Shown here: piece after piece, positions 52,501-62,200 of the stretch
Numbering within the stretch: position 1 is the stretch's first letter
Layout: every line of letters starts with the position of its first letter
Source of the DNA: Candidatus Woesearchaeota archaeon
GTDB taxonomy: Archaea; Nanobdellota; Nanobdellia; Woesearchaeales; JAFGLG01
NCBI GenBank assembly: GCA_016928155.1
Contig: JAFGLG010000017.1
Span: 79,602-143,601, forward strand
Direction of reading: 5' to 3'
Length of the DNA: 64,000 nt
Made by a program: the position numbers and the translations under genes
The notes under the pieces: generated by a model
What the model was told of the DNA's origin: nothing
What the model saw: the letters and a program-made list of their open reading frames with translations, nothing else
Database searches by the model: none

Positions 52501-55500
52501 GCATAGTAATTCTCAGTACCTGCCCCGGTCAGCCCGCTTCCGCACAATCCATTGTCCTCTGTGCAGACTCTTGAGCCATTTTCATAAAGCTCTGATGTCA
52601 CATTCAATGATTCATACCAAACCCCATTATAAGGATATGTTGCTGATCCTATTTGAGCATAATTGTCCTTATCAGCTATTGTTATATCCCTACCAATAGC
52701 CAAAATATCTGAATCCTTATTACTAGATAATGTAATATCATAACCATATAGCAATGCATAATCACCATAACTTTCAATATTATCCCCAACAACCATATTA
52801 TAAGATGCATCAGAATTAATTGCATTGTTATTACCAAATACAGATGAGTGGTCTCCCCAACTCTGAGACCTATACCCGATAACATTTGAGTAATTATTTA
52901 AGCAATTTGTTTCTTTGCCCATAGCAATACAATAATCCTGAGATGACCAAGCAACATCACCTATTGCTATTGAACTAAGCCCCTGAGCCAATGTTGCATA
53001 ACCCAATGCTATCGCATAAGTCCCCGATGCTGATGCCCCCCCTGTCCCTATATAGAAACTCGGATTATTTGTTTTGACATTATCGACTGCAATCGTCTTA
53101 GCATAACCATCTTTTATGGACAAATAAGTCCCATTAACCCAAATTGAAGAACCATTCACTAAACACAGCCCATTGCCCTCAGTGCACACCTCGCTGCCAT
53201 TCACCCAGAGCCTGGCATCATCACCGCTGAAATTTCCGCTCCCGTTCACATCAAGCTTCTGTGATGGGGATGTTGTTCCTATCCCAATACTACCGCTTCC
53301 ATTTATTACCATCGAAACCTTTTTACCTGTTCCTGACATAAAGACTATGTCTCTATTAGTTTCACTACTTCCTTGTATTACAAGATTTCCTGGTGTCTGA
53401 TTAAATGGATATGATGTGGAAATATTGTTTGTAGCATATATCGCCGGCCCATTTTCATTAGGTCTGCTTTGCAAAGCATTAGCAAATGTCAGATAAGCAC
53501 CAATTAATTGATTTCCATTAACAAATAATCTGTAGGAAGAGTTTGGAAGTGAATTAATTGCAACCATCCCAGTATCATCAATGGACAGCCGATGATATCG
53601 TTCACCTGATCCTGGCAAATAGTCGAGGTAAAACAATTCACTAACATTAGCATACATCTCATAAGAGGTTTCATATTCATACTGATCTTTTCCTTCCCAA
53701 TGGCTAGTATTGAACCTAAGTTTATTACTACCATAACCTGGACATCCTTCTTGGTTACAAATATCTTCAGGTAACATATTAAGAGTGCCACCAATATTTG
53801 AAGTGCCATTCACATGAAGCCTCGCAGAAGGATCATCAGTCCCTATCCCCACATTTCCGCTCTCATCAACCACAGTCAATGCGCTGCCGCTCTCATTCTG
53901 CCATTCCTGTATGTTCACGCTCTGCGAACCGGCCTTCCTCACAACAAGTCCCTTCTTTGACGGATCAGTGATATTCACATCCATGAAAGCATCCGGGCTG
54001 GCGCTCCCCACACCCACAAGACCATAAGTATCATCAACATACATCCTTGTAGTCCCGCCAGTCTGCAGCCTCAAAGGACTGTTAGAACTGAAATTGTCTG
54101 CAAATACTGTGCCTGAAAAATGACCGCTTCCATTGACATCAAGCTCCTGTGATGGAGCAGTAGTGCCTATGCCAAGCCTGTTGCTCGTCGCATTATAGAA
54201 CAAGTCATCATCCGCAGCCAATGTGTCTGCATCGCTCCAGTATGTCAGCCTGTTCGCTGTACCAGAACCATCAAGACCGCTCCCGCATAATCCATTGTCT
54301 TCAGTGCAGGCCTTGCTCCCATTGACCCAGGTATAATTGCCAGTGATGTTTGCATTACCGACAACATGCAGCTTCTGCGAAGGAGAAGAAGTGCCGATGC
54401 CGACATTAGAATCACCGTCAGAATAAAACAGGTATTCATCTGTCATATAATCATAAATCCAAAAATCTCTTGAGCCGGAATCAGTCTCGTTATCGACCCA
54501 AAAACCCGCACCATAAACAGTATTCCAAACATCAGAAGAATTACCAAAACCAAAAGCCATCTCACTGCCAGCACCCTGACCCAAACCCGGCACCTTAGCA
54601 CCAAAATAAGACTCAGACCACTGACTACCAGAATCCTCATAGACCAAAAGCTTATCCCAATCCTCAGTCATTACACCAGAAGGGACACTGCCATCACTGA
54701 TGACAACGCTGCCATTGACAGTGACTAGATTCTCTGTCACTTGCATTGTATTGACTCCTCCACGGTGTGTTCCGTTATGGCCGGCATACATATTTATTGA
54801 TGTCACAGAATTCTCATCTGATGTTCCGCCGCCGATATTCATCTCATTGAGGGTGATCCCCGTATCATTATGGCTTCCGCCATATATCAGGGTGACTGGT
54901 GGTTCAGTATTGTTGAAATGCCCCATCTTGATCCTTGCATATCTTGTCTGTGAATCTGTACCGTAATTATGCTGTAGTAATAGGCCGCCTTGATGACTAT
55001 TGACATAATTTTGTATTTTGACGAGTCCGTCTGGATCGATGTTGAAGACAGAGTCATCTACCAATCCGCTATTGGGGATTATGGAGAAATCATGTGATGT
55101 CACATCATCACCCATACCCACAAACCACTTGAGACTTCCCATCCTCCAGAATTTTATTCCTGCACCTTTTGCATTGCTGGCAGATACATTGAAGAGCAAT
55201 GTTGGTCCGATAGCGCCTATCATCACAGATTGTGTATCAGTAAGCTCAATCACAGGATCTATCTTCCTGATCTCAATATCCGCTCCTGGTGTTGATGTAC
55301 CTATTCCTATACTATTGCTCGTCGCATTATAGAACAAGTCATCATCCGCAGCCAGCGTATCCCCATCACTCCAGTATGTTAGCCTGTTAGCAGTCCCTGA
55401 CCCGCTGACATTCCCGCTCCCGCCACAATTTGTCCCATTGGACAGGCAGACCGAAACCCCATTCACCTGCACATCTTTCAGTGACACTATCGTGCCGTCT

Positions 55501-56219
55501 GGCTGGACATATGCGACTGTTGCTGGAGTAGAGTTCTGCCATTCTGTGAGGTTCTTTGCCTGGCTTCCTGCACCCCTTATCATTGAGACAGGCAGTGATG
55601 CATTCATGGATTCAACATATAATGTCGTCGGGGCAGGGCTTTGCGTACCAACGCTTGCGACCTGGTGGCCGAGGTAGAGCACATCCCACCCTTCTGGCTG
55701 GAAATACATATACTTTCCTTCAGATGTCCATAACCAGTGCTCTTGGTCATATATCTCAAAGCAGGATGCCCAGTCATCTCCTGAGCATATGTCAAGTTCC
55801 TGGTCCCCTGCAGAATCCCATCCAGCTATCCAGCCCCCGAGGCTTCCGAGGTATATCTCTGACATGTCGCCGTCTCCTGAACCATCATCTGTTATGTTTA
55901 TTGTTGCGTTGATATGCAGGCCTGTTGATGGAGTATATGTTTTGATGCCTACTCTTCCTGTGCCTGAATCCACGAAAAATGTGCTTCCGTTGGCTGAGAA
56001 GTTTTGTGTGACATTGAGGTTGTTCGGAAAGACAAAATCTCCGCTCTCGAATGTCCCTGGCCCTATCCTGCTTGCCCCGTGCCCGGGATCTGCAGCAAGT
56101 GCTGATGAGGTGAAGAGAGCTGTCGCTATGACAAGACCCAAGAGCAAGGCAAACACAGGGATTTTCTGCTGTATGGCAGAAAACCGAAATAGATTGGTTT
56201 CCTTGTTTGCCTCTTTCAT
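49518..56219 (-). CDS. giant repeat protein with YadA-head-like region and Hint domain, 2233 aa
   Basis: Signal peptide FALLLGLVIATALFTSSALA. At least ten copies of a module GIGTxxPSQKLDVNGxGNxxG, often followed by VNGSxVCTEDNGLCGSG and LTYWSDADTLAADDD. Two stretches (about 51000-51500 and 52640-53100) read like the left-handed beta-roll of YadA heads (SYARGNLAIAEGVSSTAIGG; SIAIGDVAWSSQDYCIAMGK). A Hint domain lies at residues 1897-2022. The remaining 211 residues repeat the module. Fibre or adhesin-like, probably trimeric by analogy to phage tail fibres and autotransporters. SD GAGGTGA; 10-nt gap after the previous gene. The DNA is mosaic in GC content. Confidence 0.8.
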   Translation of the reverse strand: MKEANKETNLFRFSAIQQKIPVFALLLGLVIATALFTSSALAADPGHGASRIGPGTFESGDFVFPNNLNVTQNFSANGSTFFVDSGTGRVGIKTYTPSTGLHINATINITDDGSGDGDMSEIYLGSLGGWIAGWDSAGDQELDICSGDDWASCFEIYDQEHWLWTSEGKYMYFQPEGWDVLYLGHQVASVGTQSPAPTTLYVESMNASLPVSMIRGAGSQAKNLTEWQNSTPATVAYVQPDGTIVSLKDVQVNGVSVCLSNGTNCGGSGNVSGSGTANRLTYWSDGDTLAADDDLFYNATSNSIGIGTSTPGADIEIRKIDPVIELTDTQSVMIGAIGPTLLFNVSASNAKGAGIKFWRMGSLKWFVGMGDDVTSHDFSIIPNSGLVDDSVFNIDPDGLVKIQNYVNSHQGGLLLQHNYGTDSQTRYARIKMGHFNNTEPPVTLIYGGSHNDTGITLNEMNIGGGTSDENSVTSINMYAGHNGTHRGGVNTMQVTENLVTVNGSVVISDGSVPSGVMTEDWDKLLVYEDSGSQWSESYFGAKVPGLGQGAGSEMAFGFGNSSDVWNTVYGAGFWVDNETDSGSRDFWIYDYMTDEYLFYSDGDSNVGIGTSSPSQKLHVVGNANITGNYTWVNGSKACTEDNGLCGSGLDGSGTANRLTYWSDADTLAADDDLFYNATSNRLGIGTTAPSQELDVNGSGHFSGTVFADNFSSNSPLRLQTGGTTRMYVDDTYGLVGVGSASPDAFMDVNITDPSKKGLVVRKAGSQSVNIQEWQNESGSALTVVDESGNVGIGTDDPSARLHVNGTSNIGGTLNMLPEDICNQEGCPGYGSNKLRFNTSHWEGKDQYEYETSYEMYANVSELFYLDYLPGSGERYHRLSIDDTGMVAINSLPNSSYRLFVNGNQLIGAYLTFANALQSRPNENGPAIYATNNISTSYPFNQTPGNLVIQGSSETNRDIVFMSGTGKKVSMVINGSGSIGIGTTSPSQKLDVNGSGNFSGDDARLWVNGSEVCTEGNGLCLVNGSSIWVNGTYLSIKDGYAKTIAVDNVKTNNPSFYIGTGGASASGTYAIALGYATLAQGLSSIAIGDVAWSSQDYCIAMGKETNCLNNYSNVIGYRSQSWGDHSSVFGNNNAINSDASYNMVVGDNIESYGDYALLYGYDITLSSNKDSDILAIGRDITIADKDNYAQIGSATYPYNGVWYESLNVTSELYENGSRVCTEDNGLCGSGLTGAGTENYYAMWDGSDNLTTGNLVNVATGVNVTGTLYASNVSSNSPLQLQTGGTTRVFINDSTGNVGVGTSSPNATLHIVDGNASAISQVIQKAPSQTANLIEFRESNGNQTSYIDEKGRVYIGKKSTYDNLWSGSMSFSEIKYDSEDPDNESIGFVAGTIENDDWDQYNLVELWTQKGPSNRYAYMGGDTGVGENENYFYILSDSYNTTNNDRTEMVLSSNIGRASLSIRGGTYTGTYSMLDINRDDADILTLKSDGKLGLGTATPSQKLDVAGNVNITGNYTWVNGSRVCTEDNNFCGSGLTGAGTENYTARWTDSDTLGIGVLYDDGTKVGIGTTSPSAKLQVGNGSNVDNVKFFALPGDITGTPIDRLFYWNSNKSALAISGNLSPFDYDNLNDSMMGEYSFARGYAAANGSYATSVGFLGGASGNFSYARGNLAIAEGVSSTAIGGSGAMGCGASAEGHYSSATGDCVTAEGDFSFVHGVWSSAHGVRSGTIGYGLQNFGNYSYLIGRMYGAAEVDPNEYLYDNNVFALRGLNLSVDNETFFVDQSGNKVGIGTYLPSQKLDVNGSGNFSGVDARLWINGSEVCTEDNGLCGSGISGSGAVNRVTFWSGADSIDSHENFTWDGTKLALGGNITFTRSGGNYISGYGGGLLIDSDLHIEGGNCFAGDTLINIPAGYAKISDLKKGDRVLAFDEKTGEQSTVHIIDIYARNESAYYLLNNNLKVTAMHPFYTTRGWIIASDLEIGDILYTIDGNITLDANEHVEDEIEVWNLHVEYPNTFYAEDILVHNKGASGGNLFLTGGGATAGGDVIIMPGDGTSTDGVVNISGVSDLNIYLDRGGYIYSTDSYVSFSNPASTAGFDIDNGSADIFADTGKSIIFWGDGYSEELGRFNAGGDFIVDTDTLFVNASSEKTGIGTTTPSQKLHVEGNANVTGTLYASNVSSNSPLRLQTGGTTRMYIDDTTGDVNITSGNLTVAGTIKDTSGTSRIKFEDGNVIITLG
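50154..50531 (-). other. Hint (hedgehog/intein-type) domain, 126 aa
   Basis: Starts at Cys 1897 (GGN/CFAGDTLINIPAG), has VTAMHPFYTTRGWI as the block-B-type TxxH region and ends LVHN at Asn 2022. The next residue is Lys, not Ser/Thr/Cys. Intein-like splicing would need that nucleophile, so cleavage (as in bacterial intein-like domains) is more likely than splicing. Confidence 0.8.
51000..51500 (-). repeat. YadA-head-like beta-roll repeats, first block
   Basis: Repeating S-A-G/A-G words (FSYARGNLAIAEGVSSTAIG, ASAEGHYSSATGDCVTAEGD, SFVHGVWSSAHGVRSGTIG) at about 14-residue periodicity. Confidence 0.6.
52640..53100 (-). repeat. YadA-head-like beta-roll repeats, second block
   Basis: TYAIALGYATLAQGLSSIAI, SNVIGYRSQSWGDHSSVFGN, YNMVVGDNIESYGDYALLYG in succession; markedly AT-rich DNA compared with flanks. 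Confidence 0.6.
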
Positions 56220-56229
56220 TTTCTCACCT

Positions 56230-59200
56230 CTAGTTTATTATCGCATTTTGGACTACGCTTCCGCGTGCCCAGAGATTGCCGTTCTTATCTATGTAGGATA
56301 CGCAGTTCTCTGACTCGTCTTTGATGATGAATGCACCAACAGATGGTGTGCAGTATCCTCCTTGTTCTTGGCTCATGCTGCCGCGCAGTCTTATGTTTCC
56401 TGTTCCTGAGTCTATCCATGCTACTGTGCTGTCAGAAGCGTTCCTGAATATCATGTCATCCCCGTCCGGGACGCCTACGCCCGATTGGAAGACCTGGCCC
56501 TTTGTATCGATGTTTCCGAAGCTGTCGAATATTGTGACATTGCCTCCTGTGGAGTTCCGGATATAATAGCACCCTACTGTGCAGTTGGTCGATGTCAGCG
56601 AAGTTATTGTTATCTCATTGCTGCATAGCTCTTCCCCGTCATCTGACCTGTCATTTGGTGTTATGCATGCCTTCCATGTTTCGCCGGCGCCTGTTTCCTG
56701 TGAGACTATCAGGTCTGTCCTGTTTTGATAAAGCATCAGGATCTGTGATTCTGACAATGATGTGTTGTATATGCGGAACTCATCGATTGTTCCGTTGAAA
56801 TGGTTCTTCAGGCTATTCTTGTACAGCACGACATAATCAACGTACATTGTATTGTGGCTCAGCTCTTCATCAGGTGTGCATGAACATGAGCACTGGGATT
56901 CTGAGGGAGGGTTATGGCCCCACACACCCAATCCTTCTTCGAGCGTATCCTCGAATGGCATCCTCATCCTGTATGTTTTGCCGTCTATTTCATGCTCTTT
57001 ATATGCAAGCAGCGCAAGGACTGCAAGTCCTGTCGGATGGGAATGCGAATACGTGATCTCCGCCACAACCGGCCAACCCCCGTCATCCTCCTGGTTTTCA
57101 AGTATGATCGGCACCCAGCCATCCTTGTATAGGTCAGTCCTTCCTATGATTGCCAGCATTGCCGGACCTTCAAGATGCCAGTCAGAGAATGCATGCGTGA
57201 AAAGCTTGTTCCTCAAAAGATGGTAAGAGATCGCTTTTTCCACAAGATCATACCCAACGCATCCCTGCCTGTACATTGTCTCAAGATACATCAGCGAATG
57301 TGTTGTCCTGTAGTAATGCGATTCATTCCCGAGCTCTGAATCATTCAGACCCAGGCCTGTGAGATACCCTATCAGCTTCTGCTTGTCCTCTTCTGTGTAT
57401 GTGGGGAAGAAACGCTGGCAGTACGAAGCAGCCACTCCGAGCTCATTGTTATGATAGGCGAAATCCACATGATCAGGCACGCCGGATCTGAGCATATTAT
57501 AGGTCAATCCTTGTTTCTCATCAAACCTCTCAGGATTGACCTGGCTGAGCAAAGAAAGTATGGTCTGATAGCCATTAGGAACCTTATTCTGCTCGATATA
57601 GGTATCAAGCATTTCATCTATCGTCTTGTTTATATCCTCCCTGTTAAGATAATTGTTAATCATCCTCAGGAGGAACATGTGATTGAACTGGTCATCCCAT
57701 GATTCCTGCTCAAACATTGTAGTGTTTAAGAGAAAATCAACACCTTTGCCTATTGCCTCATCTATCGCCTGGACAGTCTCCCCCTCATCCATATGACAAT
57801 AATCACCATAGCACTCTTCCTGCTCATTATAATCCAAACTCTCACCGAATCCCTGCACACTCTTCGGATGCTCAGTGATATTGACCCAACCTTTGAGTGC
57901 GGATACCTTTGTGCTCAAGGTCCCACCGCAATTTGGATCTGACACACACCGCCATTCATTATCACACAGGTCAGGTGTGCATGATCTCGTCTGATATCTC
58001 TCAGTTGATAGGCAGCGCCCGCCCCCGCATTCCCCATTTATCCAGAGCGAGCAATAACAGTTCACACCTCTGCTCTCCGCAGTTATCCAGATCTCATTTG
58101 TGCCATCCTGCACATGGCCCTGTGCACTGAATGCCCCGGACAGAGTGGTCTCTGTAGAGCCGGTTGTCGATGTGATGAGATCCCATTCTGAATTGTCGAA
58201 ATTATAGGCATAGATATTCACGCCGGTACCGCTTGTCGTCAATGTATTATAACCCTCCCAGGTCAGGGTGAATGACGCCGCATCCTCAGGTACGATTATG
58301 CTATATTGCGTGACCTCATGGTTGTTGCCGCTTGAATAAAAAGGAGTGTATGTCGCTCTTGAATCATCAGAGATGTTCGCCTGAGTATATTGCCCTGATG
58401 TATACTCCGTACCATAACCAGGCTCCTCATCAGTGGGCAAATCAGTATCGATGAAGAAATACCCATGATGTGTCCCGTTCAGCTTATACTCAGTCTGCCC
58501 ATCACAGTCATACTCCGCGCCTATGGCCGCCAGGCTGTTTGGCCCGAAACCGACACTTCCGTTAGAAGTGTTTGTCAGTGCTCCGTCGATGTATAGCCTT
58601 ATTGTCTCTGTACTGCTGTCTAATTTCATGACTGCATGATGCCATCCGCTTGACAGGCTGGTGTTGCTGATTGAGGTTATTGTGTCTGAATCTGAATCCT
58701 TTATCTCTGCCTTGAGCTTTCCGTCAGATATCCCGAACCACATTGATGAGTTGTCACCGCAGTCTGCATCTATTTGTGAATATAGGGTCATATTGTCTGT
58801 ATCGCCGGTATAATTCACCCATGCAGTTATTGTGAAATCCTGAATCTCGAGATTGAAGTCATTCTGTATGTGTACGAAATCATCGGTTCCGTCGAAAGAG
58901 TATGCCCCGAACCCGTCATACCCGACGTCATCGCTCCATGTCGCCCCGCTCACTGTTCCATTGTTCCCATTCCCTGAATAGTCCTTTGCAAGTGTGCTCT
59001 CCTGCTCGTCATTGCCTTCGAATGGCATGTTGAGCATCATCAGGCTGGCATCATCTATGTACCAGTTGATGATATTTTTCACATTATCATCTTCTAGGTC
59101 AGATGTCGACTGATTGTAGACAGTCAGGTTGTCTGTTGTCCTGTTGTATATCGATGTTGCATTGAGTATCGGTGTTGCATGCTCTGGTGGTTTGTTCTGT

Positions 59201-62200
59201 ATGGTGAGATTGCTGCTGCAGAGCTCTTCCCCATCATTATGACCATCGTTCGGTGTTATGCACGCCTTCCATGTCTCGCCTTTTGTCGTCTCCTGTGATA
59301 CTAGGGTGAAGGGCTTCTCATTGTCCGCTCCAGATTCATATATCGCCAGGATCTGCTCTGGTGACAGTGCATGATCATGGACCTGGAACTCGTCCATTGA
59401 CCCGTTCAGATATCCCCATGTTGGGCCGCCAAGCGATGCTGAGGTTATGTCGAGATGGTCTGTCCACCAGTCTCCGCTGTTCGTTCCTGTCAGAGATTTC
59501 TGGGAGCCGTTGATATAGAGTTTTACAGATGTCCCGTCCTGGACCCAGGCGATATGCATCCATTGGTCCCACCATGTTCCCAGATTGTCAAGGTCATAAT
59601 AGACGCTTATTTTTGTGGCATCGTCATCCTCGATCACCAGGTCCATGCGGCTGGTTGTAGGACCAACATAAGATCGTATATAGTCTGTATAAGTTGATTC
59701 GAAGATATGGAATAGGAGCTGGGCTGTGCCGTTTGTGTTGAATCTCGCCCAATAGCTGACTGTGCCTGTTGATGTATTCAGGTTTGAGAATGAATCCAGT
59801 CTGATTCTGTCATTGGTGCCGTCGAATTCATATGCTCCTCCGCTTATGCCATCATTGATCCATGCGGGCATGTTTGCCGGAGTCCCTGCTCCGAGTGTTC
59901 CGTTGTTCTCATATCCTGAATAGTCCCTCACTGCCCCTGATTCTTCTGTGCTGATGTTTGTGTCAAAAGGCATGTTGACTGTCATCAGGCTCTTGCCGTC
60001 CTTGTACCAATTGATGATGTTTGTGACATTGTCTTGGTCTGCATCATATGTTGACTGATTGTAGGCAGTCAGGTTCTCATCTGTGTAATTTGTCCCGTAT
60101 GTGCTGTTGAGTATTGGGGTTCCATGCTCGGGTATGGCATTCCCTATTGTGAGTGTATTGGAGCAGTTCTCTGCTCCATCTTCATTTCCGTCGTTTGGTG
60201 TTATGCATGCCTGCCATTCATCCCCTTTTGTTGTCTCCTGCGATGCTGTCATGTCTGTCCTGTTCGAAGCGATCAATGCGATCTGCTCATCAGACAGTGC
60301 TGTGTCGAATATCATGACATCATCGATATAGCCGTCCCACCATGCATCATCTGTCCATGGATGCCCCCCGACAACAAAATCCGAAGACACCGGAGACCAT
60401 GAAGACGCAGTCGTATCCTTCAATTCACCATCAACAAATATTGCGACATCTGTCCCGTTGTTCCTGCACATCACATGATGCCACTCATTGGCTGCAATTT
60501 CATTTGTATTAGCCTCGGTATTGCCGTCCCAGCATGCTATTCCAGTGTACCACGTGTAGAATTCATATCCTTCATAATCGCTGTTGTCCTGCCCCATCAC
60601 CATACACCAGCCATCACCACTGCAACCCAGATCATTCGAGTATATCCATCCTCCGAAAGTCGCAGTATCATCAGCGAGCTGCTCACTGAAATTTATGTAA
60701 TCACCATCGCCGTCGAATTCATATGTGCCTCTTCCGTCATATCCTGCATCGATTCTCCAGGTGGGTCCTGTGACTGATCCATTGTTTCCTGATCCTGAAT
60801 AGTCCTTTGCAAGGGAACTTGTGCTTCCCCCTTCAAAAGGCGCATTGACCATGGCTATTGGATTGCTGTCCTTATACCAGCTTATTATGTTCTTGACATC
60901 GTCATCTTCTGCGTCATATGTGCTCTGGTTGTAGACTGTCAGGTTCTCGTCTGTTTTGTTCAGTCCGTCTGTGCTGTTGAGGAAGGGTGTCGTCTGGCTC
61001 GGAGGGGTGTTTATTGTCAGGTTGTTGCTGCAGAGCTCCGTTCCATCCGCATAACCGTCATTAGGCGTGATGCAGGCCTTCCATGTCTCACCCACGTCGG
61101 TCTCCTGTGATACGATCAGGTCAGTCCTGTTGCTGTACAGCGCATAGACTTGCTGGTCAGACAGTGAATAGTTGTATATCAGCAGGTCATCCACTGATCC
61201 GTTCAGGTAGTAGCCGGTCGAGCTTCCGAATCTTCCGATCTTCCTGTTGGCAAAGGAATATGTGAGTGTTCCTTCGACTGATAGGTTCCCGACATCCTGG
61301 CCGTCTATGTAGCTCCTCTTGTTGGAGCCGTTGAATGTGAATCCTATATGGTGCCAGTTGCCATCAGCAAGCCCTAAACCGTGGTTTGAGACATATCTTG
61401 CATTTGTATAAAGTCCTGTCCTCAGGACTCCTGCGGTTGTCACATCCATTTCAAGCTCCTGGCCTCCGAATATTATATGGTAGCCGCCGATCGGTGTTCC
61501 GGCTGCCTTGAACCATGCAAATGCCGAGAATTGGCTTGTATAATCCAGGTTGTTCGGCAGGTCGATATGATCATTATTGAAATGATAGGCGCCTTTGCTG
61601 TCATGGCCTCCGGTTGCGTTCCATATTGCCCCGGTGACATTTCCGTAGTTGCCGAATCCGGAATAATCCTTTGTCCATGTTGAGTTGCTCCCTCCCTCAA
61701 ATGGCATGTTCAGCACAATGATTGGTGCTCCGTCCTTGTGCCAGTTGATGATGTTCTTCACAGGATCATTGTCCGCATCGTATGTGCTCTGGTTGTAGAC
61801 AGTCAGGTTCTCGGCGGTCCGGTTCATGCCTGACGAGGAATTCAGTATCGGCGTATCATGCTCTGATGGCTTGTTGAGGATTGTCAGGTTGCTGCTGCAG
61901 TTCTCTGCCCCATCTATATATCCGTCATTCGGGGTGACACATGCCTTCCATATCCCTCCTTTTGTCGTCTCCTGCGATACGATCAGGTCAGTCCTGTTGT
62001 TGTACAGAGCAAGTATCTGTTCTGGTGATAACGCAATGCTCCAGATCCTCGCCTCATCTATTGTGCCATTGAAGTATCTTGTCTCGCTGTCTGTGGAAGC
62101 CCCCCCAATCCAGACATCATAATCATTTGTCAGCATGCTTTCGCCTTCTGGGACATTATCAGTATCATACAGTGTGCCGTTCACATATAGACTGAGCAGC

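Larger units (their letters stand above)
49640..54120 (-). repeat. dispersed module repeats in the 2233-aa gene
   Basis: The DNA for 'NVSSNSPLRLQTGGTTRMYIDD' style modules occurs near 49640-49740, 52330-52440 and 54010-54110 with only a few differences each, and the 'PSQKLDVNGSGNFSG' DNA recurs about every 0.5-1 kb. Confidence 0.7.

Noticed and set aside
49640-54120. Repeats in the giant gene as a CRISPR array
   Set aside because: They are in frame, of unequal length and spacing, and code for recognisable protein modules.
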